Assembly: GCA_964422145.1 (NCBI GenBank)
Contig: CAYQZV010000004.1
Location: 1-64,000 of the forward strand
Direction of reading: 5' to 3'
Source of the DNA: JACNKV01 sp964422145
GTDB lineage: Bacteria > Fidelibacterota > Marinisomatia > Marinisomatales > JACNKV01
Length of the DNA: 64,000 nucleotides
Positions 44,187 through 52,338 of this stretch are shown here, in pieces. Position numbers and translations under genes: made by a program. The notes beneath the pieces are model-generated. The model worked only from the letters and a program-made list of their open reading frames with translations. It ran no database searches and was not told the DNA's origin. Positions within the stretch are counted from its first letter, which is position 1. Every line of letters begins with the position of its first letter.

Positions 44187-45536
44187 CTATCTAAAGATTC
44201 TTACAGCAAGCGCATGTTGATAAGAATTAAAAAATCCAACCATCACCGCAAAATCATCCTTAAAGTCAGCCCCCCTTAATGCAATTTGGTCATACATATA
44301 GCCCATCTCAGAATTACGATACCATGTGCTGCCATTATAATGAATATATCTCATACCTGAATCAAAAAAGAACATATCATTTATCGTAACTCCATAGATT
44401 TCCTTGATGTGAATATATATAAATTGATAAACATCAATCGGTATCAGAACAGATGTTTGATCAAAGTAATTATATTTCCATAAACCGGCTGCTGTTGCTA
44501 TGTATGCTGTGTCTTCCAAAACATGAACACTGGTTACTGCTCCATAATTATCTTCTACAGGGTAATACAGATCCGTTTCGTAAATTATACTCCATTCCCC
44601 ATCTCTAAATTCAAGAAGAACCGTACGGTAGATTCCAGATTCATTGGTTCGACCAACTGCAAAAATATGCTCTCCATCCGGTGTCCCAGCAATATCAATT
44701 AGGTCCACATCTGTCCCACTCTCCATTTGTACAAACGAAGAACCGTTGTATTGGACAATACCTCCATCTAATCCCACAAAACACATATTGGATGATGATG
44801 ACCCCCAAATGGCTTTCCCGACACAAACATCTAATCCCATATTCTGCAAATGATATTGTGTCCATTCTTGTCCATCCCAGTGAATAGGAGAACAAGAGTC
44901 TGTTACCCAAATATCATCTTCAGAATAATATTGAATACTGTGTAATTCTAATGTGTTGCTATAAATACCCATTAATTCCCATTCATTCCCATCCCAATGA
45001 GCTGCATTAAATCTCTCCAAACCTGTCCCATTAAAACTTGAATCGGGATCGGGCATTATAATTCTCCCTACAACCCAAATATCATTTTCGTTCACAGTCG
45101 CTACATCTTTCAGATAACTTCCGTAAATCCCCAGTGTATCAATCTCCATAATAAAAGCATGGCTTGTTGTCTCTTGTGTGGTTATTAACGCTGTTTCGCT
45201 TGAGTCCTTCCTCTGCATACCATCACGCCAATGAGCCTGGTATCGATAGGTTGTATTGGGGGTTAATCCATATTCATGTATAACTGTATCCCGCCCATAA
45301 ACGGTTTTTGTCATGATCAACGAGTCATTTCGAGTGAGATCAAAGGCCCACTCTCCTGTTGTATCTTCTACAGCAATTTTGAGTCGAGTACCCGTACAGC
45401 TTGTAGTAATCTCCGAAAGAGTAATGGTTGTTATTCGGGGGATTTCATCGTCAATCGGCGGGTCAGGGCAGGCGAAAAAGAGAAGGGTAAGGATTAAGAA
45501 TAGGGCGCGGATGAAGATGTTTAGTTTGTTATTCAT
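44187..45536 (-). CDS. lipoprotein with Fn3-like and WDG-repeat propeller region
   Basis: About 449 residues from ATG 45536, chosen because it places a signal peptide with lipobox LFFAC at the start; ATG 45578 would add 14 residues before it. An Fn3-like domain (about 35-125) has TPNTTYRYQAHWRDG. From about 135 a repetitive region follows with WDGNEWELMGIY, HWDGQEWTQYH, IVQYNGSSFVQME and HYNGSTWYRN, spaced like beta-propeller blades. Similar secreted proteins are common in FCB and Calditrichota genomes; no enzymatic residues are apparent. It lies next to the accessory patch downstream of rplI and is not obviously linked to priA. Confidence 0.65.
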   Translation of the reverse strand: MNNKLNIFIRALFLILTLLFFACPDPPIDDEIPRITTITLSEITTSCTGTRLKIAVEDTTGEWAFDLTRNDSLIMTKTVYGRDTVIHEYGLTPNTTYRYQAHWRDGMQRKDSSETALITTQETTSHAFIMEIDTLGIYGSYLKDVATVNENDIWVVGRIIMPDPDSSFNGTGLERFNAAHWDGNEWELMGIYSNTLELHSIQYYSEDDIWVTDSCSPIHWDGQEWTQYHLQNMGLDVCVGKAIWGSSSSNMCFVGLDGGIVQYNGSSFVQMESGTDVDLIDIAGTPDGEHIFAVGRTNESGIYRTVLLEFRDGEWSIIYETDLYYPVEDNYGAVTSVHVLEDTAYIATAAGLWKYNYFDQTSVLIPIDVYQFIYIHIKEIYGVTINDMFFFDSGMRYIHYNGSTWYRNSEMGYMYDQIALRGADFKDDFAVMVGFFNSYQHALAVRIFR

Positions 45537-45646
45537 TTTGGCATTTTGTAATAATTTATAATGATACGTGAATCCCATAGCTGTGAAAAACTAACTATAA
45601 AAATCGGGAATATCAAATAATGAATTATCCTCCAATTTCATTACAT

Positions 45647-45734
45647 ATAAAACAAAAACGCCCCGAAAATCGAGGCGTTTTATGATTTGATTTATACTTT
45701 CGCTTAGGCGCGAATGACGTACATTTTGATCGTC
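45647..45734. repeat. 88-bp direct repeat, left copy (rplI tail and terminator)
   Basis: An exact copy of 46605-46692. It contains the last 31 bases of the rplI coding sequence including the stop codon, then the spacer and the rplI terminator hairpin. No start or rest of the gene precedes it, so it is a partial duplicate. With the right copy it brackets one accessory gene. Confidence 0.9.
45655..45681 (-). terminator. duplicated rplI terminator serving the accessory gene
   Basis: Same hairpin as at 46613-46639: AAAACGCC pairs with GGCGTTTT, with inner CGA/TCG pairs and a T-rich run on the minus strand. It lies about 84 bases after the accessory secreted-protein stop codon and probably ends its transcript. 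Confidence 0.7.
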
Positions 45735-45764
45735 TTTTTATCTTTTTTCATTGTATTTCTTTCA

Positions 45765-46511
45765 TCAATTTTTATTGATGTTTAAAAAATTATGTGCATC
45801 AATAATTATTGTTTGCGTATTCTGATGTGAAAATTGTAAATATCTTAATTCATGACGAAATTGATCATCTTCCATTTTCGTTGTTATGGGATTAAAATCT
45901 CTTCCTTCCATCATTCTTACTAAAAGTCCGAGACTGGATTGAAAAAGAAATATTGTAGAGTACTTTTCCTTATCGATATAATTCATTGTCTTTAATATCT
46001 CGTAAATTATTATCAATACTTTTTCACTTGTTAAACCAATTTTAACATCTGTTATCCTTATTAGATACTGAATGAAAGTACATTTTGTAATGACCTGCAT
46101 TTTTGTTTGAGCATTAATTGCATCAAGATTTTGGATTTGCAGATTTAAATATATATACTTATCAATAAGGGTTTCAGTAGCATCCTCACGATTTATTAAC
46201 TCTTGAAATCCATTAAACTGATTGTACACCGATGACAAACCTGTGGGAAGATCATTGAAAAAATAGATTAGTCCTATAAAAGGATAATTTAAACAAGTTT
46301 CTAATAACTCTTCAGTTGAGAATTCATATAATATTGAATCTGGCAGCTGATAAGCTTTCTCTCTTTCCTGCTGATTACCTTTAACTATTGGAAATTCATA
46401 AACTCTTCCATTAAAGTCTTTCTCCACCTCCTGAGAAGCCAGCAGATTAACAGTAAGTAAAGATAATGAAAATATTTTTCCTACTTTGTATAGTCTACGG
46501 ATCACATTCAT
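45765..46511 (-). CDS. accessory secreted protein, function unknown
   Basis: 248 residues with a signal peptide (about 1-26, ending NLLASQ). The mature part is helical. A segment YEFPIVKGNQQ, then STEELLETCLNYPFIGLIYFFNDLPTGLSSVYNQFNGFQELINREDATETLIDKY, reminds me of a family of secreted proteins in Bacteroidota that lacks a known function; I cannot name it. The gene appears richer in A and T than the ribosomal genes beside it. It is bracketed by an 88-bp direct repeat made of the rplI 3' end plus terminator, which suggests arrival by insertion. GGGGGTG precedes the ATG. It is transcribed in the same direction as rplI but after its terminator. Confidence 0.65.
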   Translation of the reverse strand: MNVIRRLYKVGKIFSLSLLTVNLLASQEVEKDFNGRVYEFPIVKGNQQEREKAYQLPDSILYEFSTEELLETCLNYPFIGLIYFFNDLPTGLSSVYNQFNGFQELINREDATETLIDKYIYLNLQIQNLDAINAQTKMQVITKCTFIQYLIRITDVKIGLTSEKVLIIIYEILKTMNYIDKEKYSTIFLFQSSLGLLVRMMEGRDFNPITTKMEDDQFRHELRYLQFSHQNTQTIIIDAHNFLNINKN

Positions 46512-46604
46512 TACACACCCCCTTATCAGTTGAGTTAAAATTAAGGTTGTATTTTGGGTAAAATCCAGTAATTAAATGAAAGGTGTTTTTTCTCTAATTT
46601 TGCA

Positions 46605-46692
46605 ATAAAACAAAAACGCCCCGAAAATCGAGGCGTTTTATGATTTGATTTATACTTTCGCTTAGGCGCGAATGACGTACATTTTGATCGTC
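46605..46692. repeat. 88-bp direct repeat, right copy (intact rplI 3' end)
   Basis: Identical to 45647-45734 at an offset of 958 bases. This copy is part of the intact rplI gene (46662-46692 is coding) and its terminator. The next base on each side differs between the copies. The layout resembles the attL/attR repeats left when an element integrates at the 3' end of a gene. Confidence 0.9.
46613..46639 (-). terminator. rplI intrinsic terminator
   Basis: AAAACGCC pairs with GGCGTTTT with additional CGA/TCG pairs inside, followed by T-rich sequence on the minus strand. It lies 23 bases after the rplI stop codon. Confidence 0.8.
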
Positions 46693-47105
46693 GGTTGAAG
46701 TTCGTTTGTGATCTTCACCGCCACATTATAAACACCGAGCGCTTTGATCGGTTCATCTAAAATGATGGCATGGCGATCAATATCCAATCCTTTGTCGGTC
46801 AATGCTTTGTGAATATCCTGAGATGTCACTGAACCAAACAGTTTTTCTTCTTCACCAACCTGAACTTCAAGGGTGATTTCAGTTTTTTCGATCTTCTCAG
46901 CTAAAGCCTGCTGCAGTTTTACAGAGCGGTCAACTCTGGCTTGTTTTACCCGTCTTTTTTCTTCCGATACAGCCAGATTTCTTTTCGATGCACGCAGCGC
47001 TAATCCGCGGGGAATCAGATAATTTCTTGCAAATCCCGGTTTCACTCCGACAATATCACCGGCCAGTCCGAGATTCTCAACGTCTTGTAGTAAAATAACA
47101 TCCAT
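46662..47105 (-). CDS. rplI: 50S ribosomal protein L9
   Basis: A 147-residue ribosomal protein bL9. The N-terminal domain is MDVILLQDVENLGLAGDIVGVKPGFARNYLIPRGLAL, followed by the long connecting helix (about 40-75) and a C-terminal rRNA-binding domain (LFGSVTSQDIHKAL). Length is normal. It follows rpsR by one base with AGGAG before its ATG. The last 31 coding bases plus the terminator are repeated exactly 958 bases downstream, where an accessory gene has been inserted or duplicated; the gene itself is intact. Confidence 0.97.
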   Translation of the reverse strand: MDVILLQDVENLGLAGDIVGVKPGFARNYLIPRGLALRASKRNLAVSEEKRRVKQARVDRSVKLQQALAEKIEKTEITLEVQVGEEEKLFGSVTSQDIHKALTDKGLDIDRHAIILDEPIKALGVYNVAVKITNELQPTIKMYVIRA

Positions 47106-47106
47106 C

Positions 47107-47337
47107 TTAATTCTCCTGACTCAAATTTGTGAACGGGAGTAAAGCAATATTCCGTGCCCGTTTAATCGCATGGACGAGCTTCCGATGCATTTTTGCACTG
47201 GTTCCGGTCACACGACGGGGCATGATCTTTCCCTGTTCTGTGATAAAACGGCGTAAAAGTTTTACATCTTTGTAATCAACTTCTGTAATACCATTTTCTT
47301 TGAAGTAACAAAATTTTCTTCGACTTACAAATGCCAT
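47107..47337 (-). CDS. rpsR: 30S ribosomal protein S18
   Basis: A 76-residue ribosomal protein bS18 with the typical SRRKFCYFKENGITEVDYKDVKLLRRFITEQGKIMPRR core and KHRKL-like AKMHRKLVHAIKRARNIALLPF end. It binds with S6 on the 16S platform. GAGGA precedes the ATG. It lies between rpsF and rplI; the single-strand binding protein gene often found between rpsF and rpsR is missing here (only seven bases separate them). Confidence 0.97.
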   Translation of the reverse strand: MAFVSRRKFCYFKENGITEVDYKDVKLLRRFITEQGKIMPRRVTGTSAKMHRKLVHAIKRARNIALLPFTNLSQEN

Positions 47338-47344
47338 AATGTCC

Positions 47345-47848
47345 TCACTCTTCTTCTTCAGGTTGTTCAGAAACGTTTTCTTCTGCAGCCGGTTCAGCTT
47401 CTGTCGTTTCTTCCGGTGTGTCTTCGACCTTAACCTCTTCGGCTTCAGCCTCTACAGCTTCCGGCTCAACCGTTTCGGTTGTTTCCGGCTCGTCTGTTTC
47501 AGGGGCGGATTCTGTCTTCTCATCAACAACCGGTTCTTCTTCAACATGAAGTTCCGGGCGGTCATCCAACTTAACTGTTTGATGTCGTAAAACCGCTTTG
47601 TTCAAACGGAGGAACTGCTCGTATTCCGGAAGAAAGTCTACATTTTCAGCTTCAAACTGGATCAAAACGTAGGTTCCGTATTTATGTTTTTGAATCGGGT
47701 AGGCTAATCGTTTTTTACCCCATGTATAGTGATTGACTATACTCGCTTTTTCCTTTTCAATATATTCACCAACCGTTTTCAGAACCCCGTCAAAACGGTC
47801 TTGTTCGTAGTTGGGATTTACAATATACAATGTTTCATAGTATCTCAT
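47345..47848 (-). CDS. rpsF: 30S ribosomal protein S6 with long acidic tail
   Basis: 167 residues. The S6 fold occupies about residues 1-100: RYYETLYIVNPNYEQDRFDGVL, then WGKKRLAYPIQKHKYGTYVLIQF and NKAVLRHQTVKL. The remaining 65 or so residues are almost all Glu, Thr, Pro, Ala and Val, a low-complexity acidic extension. E. coli S6 also has a Glu-rich tail added by RimK, but here the tail is genetically encoded and much longer. AGGAGA precedes the ATG. It is the first gene of the rpsF-rpsR-rplI group, just downstream of the membrane pyrophosphatase gene. Confidence 0.96.
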   Translation of the reverse strand: MRYYETLYIVNPNYEQDRFDGVLKTVGEYIEKEKASIVNHYTWGKKRLAYPIQKHKYGTYVLIQFEAENVDFLPEYEQFLRLNKAVLRHQTVKLDDRPELHVEEEPVVDEKTESAPETDEPETTETVEPEAVEAEAEEVKVEDTPEETTEAEPAAEENVSEQPEEEE

Positions 47849-47864
47849 GCGTTCTCCTGTTAAA

Positions 47865-50003
47865 TTATTTGATCAATGGTGCAATTACCAAGGATACCAC
47901 TGACATCAATTTGATTAAAATATTTATTGACGGGCCTGATGTGTCTTTAAACGGATCTCCCACCGTGTCGCCGACAACAGCGGCTTTATGCGGCTCTGAG
48001 CCTTTTCCGTATTCAACACCGTCCACATTAATTCCTTCTTCGATCATTTTCTTTGCGTTATCCCAAGCTCCGCCTGCATTGGATTGAAATATCGCCATTA
48101 AAACTCCGGATACGGTTACACCGGCGAGCATCCCGCCTAAAACTTCCGGACCAAAAACGAATCCGACGATAACGGGAGATAAAATAGCCAGTAATCCCGG
48201 AACGATCATTTCTTTCACGGCAGATCGAGTCGAAATATCAACGCATTTTCCGTATTCGGCTTTTCCGTCAGCTGATTCAAAAATCTTTCTGTCTTCGGCA
48301 GACATATCTTTATCGGAGCCGCTGTATTTTTTCATCACACCTAATGCAGCTTTTAATTCAGGGATTTCATTAAACTGCCGTCTAACTTCTTCAATCATAG
48401 CCATCGCTGCACGGCCAACTGCACTCATGGCCATGGATGAGAATAAAAACGGAAGCATCCCGCCGACAAACAATCCTGCCATCACGCTGGAATTTGAAAT
48501 ATCAATGGATTTGATTCCGGTTTGGACCATATAGGCCGCAAACAATGCCAATGCCGTTAAAGCTGCCGATCCGATAGCAAATCCTTTTCCGATGGCGGCT
48601 GTTGTGTTTCCAACCGCATCTAGTTTATCGGTTCTTCCGCGAACTTCAGACGGGAGTTCAGCCATCTCTGCGATTCCGCCTGCATTATCAGAAATCGGAC
48701 CATATGCATCGACGGCAAGCTGAATTCCTGTGTTAGCAAGCATACCTAATGCTGCCATGGCAATTCCGTATAAGCCAGCGAAATGGAAAGCTCCTAAAAT
48801 TCCTGCAGCAATAATCAGAATCGGGATTGCTGTTGATTGCATCCCAACCGCTAAACCAGCGATGAGATTGGTTCCCGGACCGGTTAACGACTGTCTTGCG
48901 ATAAGGCGTGTCGGTGCTGTGTCTGTACCGGTATAATGTTCTGTGATCATTCCAATCCCTAAACCGGCAGCCAGACCAATTGCGGTTGCCCAAAATACAC
49001 CAAGATTCGTATACGTTTCTCCGTTCAGCACGAAGGATTCCGGTAAGATCATTTTGATCATAAAATACATCACGGCTACCATAACAAACGATGAGCCAAA
49101 TTCTCCGCGATTTAATCCTTTTTGAGGATTTCCGCCTTCTTTAACCGACACAAAAAATGTTCCCAATATTGAGACTAAAATCCCTGCTCCGGCAATAAAT
49201 AAAGGGAGGGTAACAAATGACAGATCAAACTGTCCGCTGACGAGAATACTTGCACCTAAAACCATTGAACCGATAATGGAACCTACGTAAGATTCAAATA
49301 AATCAGCTCCCATGCCGGCAACGTCTCCCACATTATCTCCCACATTATCTGCGATAGTCGCCGGGTTCAGCGGATGGTCTTCCGGAATACCGGCTTCTAC
49401 TTTTCCGACAAGATCTGCACCGACATCAGCTGCTTTGGTATAGATACCACCGCCGACACGAGCAAACAACGCAATCGAGGAAGCTCCTAGTGAGAACCCG
49501 GAAATCACGGTAATGATCCGTGCATAATCGTGAGCAAAAATATTTTCATAAGCTACAAATAATCCGGCTAATCCCAGCACCCCAAGCCCAACAACACTTA
49601 ATCCCATTACCGAACCGCCTGTGAAGGCAACGTTCAATGCAGAAGCTAAACTTGTTCTTGCAGCGTGAGTTGTTCGATTGTTTGCTTTGGTTGCAACCCG
49701 CATCCCTAAAAAACCGGCTAAAGCTGAAGCTAAAGCGCCCGTTACAAAGGATAGTGCAATCAATCCGCTCGATTCCGGGTTCCCGGAATTTGAATACCCG
49801 AGCAGCAATGCTACAATGATAACAAAAATGACTAGTACGCGATATTCTGCACGCAAAAATGCCATGGCCCCTTCGGCAATGTTTTTACCGATCAGCTTCA
49901 TTTTTGCGGTTCCCTCATCTTGTTTAACGATCCAGCCTGTTTTCCAAAATGCAAATAACATTGCTATCAATCCAGATGCCAGAACTAAAAATACATTATT
50001 CAT
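47865..50003 (-). CDS. hppA: membrane-bound ion-pumping pyrophosphatase
   Basis: A 712-residue integral membrane enzyme with about 16 helices that pumps H+ or Na+ on hydrolysing pyrophosphate. Catalytic loops are intact: GGGIYTKAADVGADLVGKVE (185-203) and DNVGDNVGDVAGMGADLFESY (219-239). The segment GNTTAAIGKGF (465-475) has Ala at 469 and Gly at 472, the pattern of K+-dependent enzymes; K+-independent ones have Lys and Thr there. Ion specificity (Na+ or H+) is not decided by what I can see. AGGAG precedes the ATG, and the start overlaps the pth gene by eight bases. It saves energy by recovering pyrophosphate from biosynthesis. Confidence 0.96.
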   Translation of the reverse strand: MNNVFLVLASGLIAMLFAFWKTGWIVKQDEGTAKMKLIGKNIAEGAMAFLRAEYRVLVIFVIIVALLLGYSNSGNPESSGLIALSFVTGALASALAGFLGMRVATKANNRTTHAARTSLASALNVAFTGGSVMGLSVVGLGVLGLAGLFVAYENIFAHDYARIITVISGFSLGASSIALFARVGGGIYTKAADVGADLVGKVEAGIPEDHPLNPATIADNVGDNVGDVAGMGADLFESYVGSIIGSMVLGASILVSGQFDLSFVTLPLFIAGAGILVSILGTFFVSVKEGGNPQKGLNRGEFGSSFVMVAVMYFMIKMILPESFVLNGETYTNLGVFWATAIGLAAGLGIGMITEHYTGTDTAPTRLIARQSLTGPGTNLIAGLAVGMQSTAIPILIIAAGILGAFHFAGLYGIAMAALGMLANTGIQLAVDAYGPISDNAGGIAEMAELPSEVRGRTDKLDAVGNTTAAIGKGFAIGSAALTALALFAAYMVQTGIKSIDISNSSVMAGLFVGGMLPFLFSSMAMSAVGRAAMAMIEEVRRQFNEIPELKAALGVMKKYSGSDKDMSAEDRKIFESADGKAEYGKCVDISTRSAVKEMIVPGLLAILSPVIVGFVFGPEVLGGMLAGVTVSGVLMAIFQSNAGGAWDNAKKMIEEGINVDGVEYGKGSEPHKAAVVGDTVGDPFKDTSGPSINILIKLMSVVSLVIAPLIK

Positions 50004-50574
50004 TCTCTTCTCCTGGTTTAATTTGGTTATATCGGTTCATGGTTTGATTCAATCCCTGATATAAAATCATTTCAGCTGCGTCGGCAGCAACGGCGACCAT
50101 CTCCTCAGCAAGAGATCTATCTTCTTTTAGAAACGGTTTCAGCACATATCTTTCTGCAGGACGCATATTTTCATTTGTTCCAATTCCATATCGTATCCTA
50201 GGAAACTTATTATCTCCCAAGCGATAAATGATGGATTCCATCCCGCGATGACAGCCGTCTCCACCGCCGGGGCGGATTCGGACAGTACCTAAAGACAGAT
50301 CCACATCATCGACGATCACATGGATTTCTTTTTCCAAGAGATTCCATCGATCACGGATATCGATGACAGCATTCCCGCTGACATTCATTCCCGAGGTTGG
50401 TTTCACAAGTAAAACCTTCCCGTTTTTTGTCTGCGCAAAAACATAATCCCCTTTCCCTGGAGTAAAATTGAGATTCCACCTTCTGGCGAGTTCATCAACC
50501 ACCCAAAATCCGGCATTATGTTTTGTATCGGCATATTGACTACCGGGATTCCCTAATCCAACGAAAGCGATCAT
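49996..50574 (-). CDS. pth: peptidyl-tRNA hydrolase
   Basis: A 192-residue enzyme that frees tRNA from stalled peptidyl-tRNA. The N-terminal FVGLGNPGSQYADTKHNAGF holds the catalytic His (H19) and Asn. VNVSG-like GMNVSG and VDDVDLSLGTVRIRPGGGDGCHRGMESI carry the conserved Asp and the substrate loop. The length is standard. Its ATG overlaps the rplY stop as TAATG, and its own end overlaps hppA, so rplY-pth-hppA are translationally coupled. The rplY-pth pair is a widely conserved neighbour set. Confidence 0.96.
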   Translation of the reverse strand: MIAFVGLGNPGSQYADTKHNAGFWVVDELARRWNLNFTPGKGDYVFAQTKNGKVLLVKPTSGMNVSGNAVIDIRDRWNLLEKEIHVIVDDVDLSLGTVRIRPGGGDGCHRGMESIIYRLGDNKFPRIRYGIGTNENMRPAERYVLKPFLKEDRSLAEEMVAVAADAAEMILYQGLNQTMNRYNQIKPGEENE

Positions 50575-51239
50575 TATTCCTCAGTGGATTCTCCGGCCGA
50601 TTCTTTGGCAGCTTCAGTAGCTTCATCAGAAGCTACGGCTTCACCTTCTTCGCCTTCTTCGTCCTCGACCACTTCTTCAACCACTTCTTCTTTCGGAACC
50701 TGAACACTTACAACGGCTAATTCAGCCGGGGATACGATCTCAATATTATCTTCGGTAACAATATCCAGCACGGTGTATGTGCTGTTCAATTCCAACTCGG
50801 TGATATCCAACTCGATTTTTTCAGGAACATTAATCGGCAGACAGCTTACATCCACCGTATTCAAAGACTGCATAACCATACCGCCTTCGTGAGCACCTTT
50901 CGAATCGCCGATCAATACTAGCGGAACCGTAATGGTGATCTTTTCATCACGACGTACCCGCATTAGATCGATATGAATAATTTCATCTGTTACCGGGTGG
51001 TATTGAACCGCTTTGACCATCGTGTATTGTTCTTTTCCATCAATCTCGATCTCAAAAATGTGATGTCCTGTGTGCAGGGTTCTCATCAATGCAATTCGAT
51101 CCATGGATAGATTTATATTTTCCTGCCCTTTATAATAATAGACGGCAGGGACTTTGTTTTCTCTGCGAAGTGCTTTTGCAGCTTTTGTCCCGGTTAAGGA
51201 CCGTTCAAATACTTCAAGTTTTTCGTATTGTTGTGCCAT
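50574..51239 (-). CDS. rplY: 50S ribosomal protein L25 (CTC/TL5 form)
   Basis: A 221-residue general stress/ribosomal protein bL25 of the long CTC type that binds 5S rRNA. The N-terminal L25 domain has LTGTKAAKALRRENKVPAVYY and HHIFEIEIDGKEQYTMVKAVQYHPV. The C-terminal beta domain (TL5-C) follows from about residue 100 (LVLIGDSKGAHEGGMVMQSLNTVDV). The last 40 residues are acidic (EEVVEDEEGEEGEAV), like the encoded tail of S6 in this window. It lies 20 bases after prs and overlaps pth. Confidence 0.95.
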   Translation of the reverse strand: MAQQYEKLEVFERSLTGTKAAKALRRENKVPAVYYYKGQENINLSMDRIALMRTLHTGHHIFEIEIDGKEQYTMVKAVQYHPVTDEIIHIDLMRVRRDEKITITVPLVLIGDSKGAHEGGMVMQSLNTVDVSCLPINVPEKIELDITELELNSTYTVLDIVTEDNIEIVSPAELAVVSVQVPKEEVVEEVVEDEEGEEGEAVASDEATEAAKESAGESTEE

Positions 51240-51259
51240 GATTAAACTCTCCTTAATAT

Positions 51260-52213
51260 TTAAAATTCGAACAGCGCACTGACTGAGTCGCCGTTATGAA
51301 TTCTTCTAATTGCTTCACCAAAGACGCCTGATACAGATATGATATCCATATCGCGCAATTGTTTTTCTTTGGGAATTTGAATGGTATCTGTGAAAATAAA
51401 TTTGCTGATTGGTGATTTTTCAAGCCTTGAAACCGCTTCGCCTGAAAGAACGGCATGTGTCGCAGCGACGGTAACACTTTTGGCTCCTTTATTCATTGCC
51501 TCCACCGCGGCATTGACAATCGTTCCGGCGGTGTCGATCATATCATCCACGATTAAAACATCTTTCCCATCTAAATCTCCGATCAAATGAGCGACTTCTG
51601 CTTTATTCGGGGCATAACGCCGTTTATCGATCAACGCAAAATGCATCCCCAGCCGTTTTGCATAGGATTGACTCATCTGTACCGAGCCCATATCGGGAGA
51701 AAGAACAGCTGAAGTTTCAGGGTTCAATCCGATGTTCTTCAGCTTATCCAGCAGAACAATTCTGCAGAACAGATGGTCAAACGGTATTTTTGCAAATCCC
51801 TGGGTTTGGGTTGAATGAAGATCCATGGTGATGATACGATCCGCTCCGGTCGCGGTTAAAATATCAACCATCACCCGTGCTGAAATCGGTACCCGTGGTG
51901 TGTCTTTTCTGTCTTGGCGTCCATAGCCAAAATACGGGATCACAACCGTCACGCGATGTGCGGATGCTCGAACAGCGGCATCAATCATTAAGACCAATTC
52001 CAAAATATTTTCCGCCGGACTGTTGGTAGACTGGATGAGAAAAACATCTTTCCCGCGAATATTTTCGCGATATTTTACCCAAAGTTCTCCATCCGAGAAA
52101 TTTTTAATATCAATCACCCCGAGAGGCTGATTGACATAATCAGCTATTTTTTTTGCAAGCTCGGGATTGCTCCGCCCTGCAAACAATGCCAGTTTATGTG
52201 GATTTGTGTTCAT
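51260..52213 (-). CDS. prs: ribose-phosphate pyrophosphokinase
   Basis: A 317-residue enzyme making phosphoribosyl pyrophosphate from ribose 5-phosphate and ATP for nucleotide, His and Trp synthesis. DVFLIQSTNSPAENILELVLMIDA at the start and the ATP region YGRQDRK are clear. The metal and ribose loop is MDLHSTQTQGFAKIPFDHL, and the PRPP-binding signature is VLIVDDMIDTAGTI. Length and order are normal. No strong ribosome site is visible. It sits between tRNA-Gln and rplY on the minus strand, in a commonly conserved ispE-prs-rplY-pth order. Confidence 0.96.
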   Translation of the reverse strand: MNTNPHKLALFAGRSNPELAKKIADYVNQPLGVIDIKNFSDGELWVKYRENIRGKDVFLIQSTNSPAENILELVLMIDAAVRASAHRVTVVIPYFGYGRQDRKDTPRVPISARVMVDILTATGADRIITMDLHSTQTQGFAKIPFDHLFCRIVLLDKLKNIGLNPETSAVLSPDMGSVQMSQSYAKRLGMHFALIDKRRYAPNKAEVAHLIGDLDGKDVLIVDDMIDTAGTIVNAAVEAMNKGAKSVTVAATHAVLSGEAVSRLEKSPISKFIFTDTIQIPKEKQLRDMDIISVSGVFGEAIRRIHNGDSVSALFEF

Positions 52214-52248
52214 TAGTTTGAATGATCGTTATTAGATTATTGTGCTTG

Positions 52249-52319
52249 CTGGGGAGCAGGGATTCGAACCCCAACTACCGAGACCAAAACCCGGTGTCCT
52301 ACCCTTAGACGACTCCCCA
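52249..52319 (-). tRNA. tRNA-Gln (UUG)
   Basis: A 71-base cloverleaf on the minus strand: acceptor TGGGGAG paired with CTCCCCA, D-arm GTC/GAC, an anticodon stem CCGGG/CTCGG around loop TTTTGGT (anticodon TTG), and T-loop TTCGAAT. The discriminator is G, normal for glutamine. CCA is not encoded. It lies between ispE and prs, 19 bases after the ispE stop, so it may be processed from that operon transcript. Confidence 0.92.
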
Positions 52320-52338
52320 AATTGTTAATAAGGGACTA

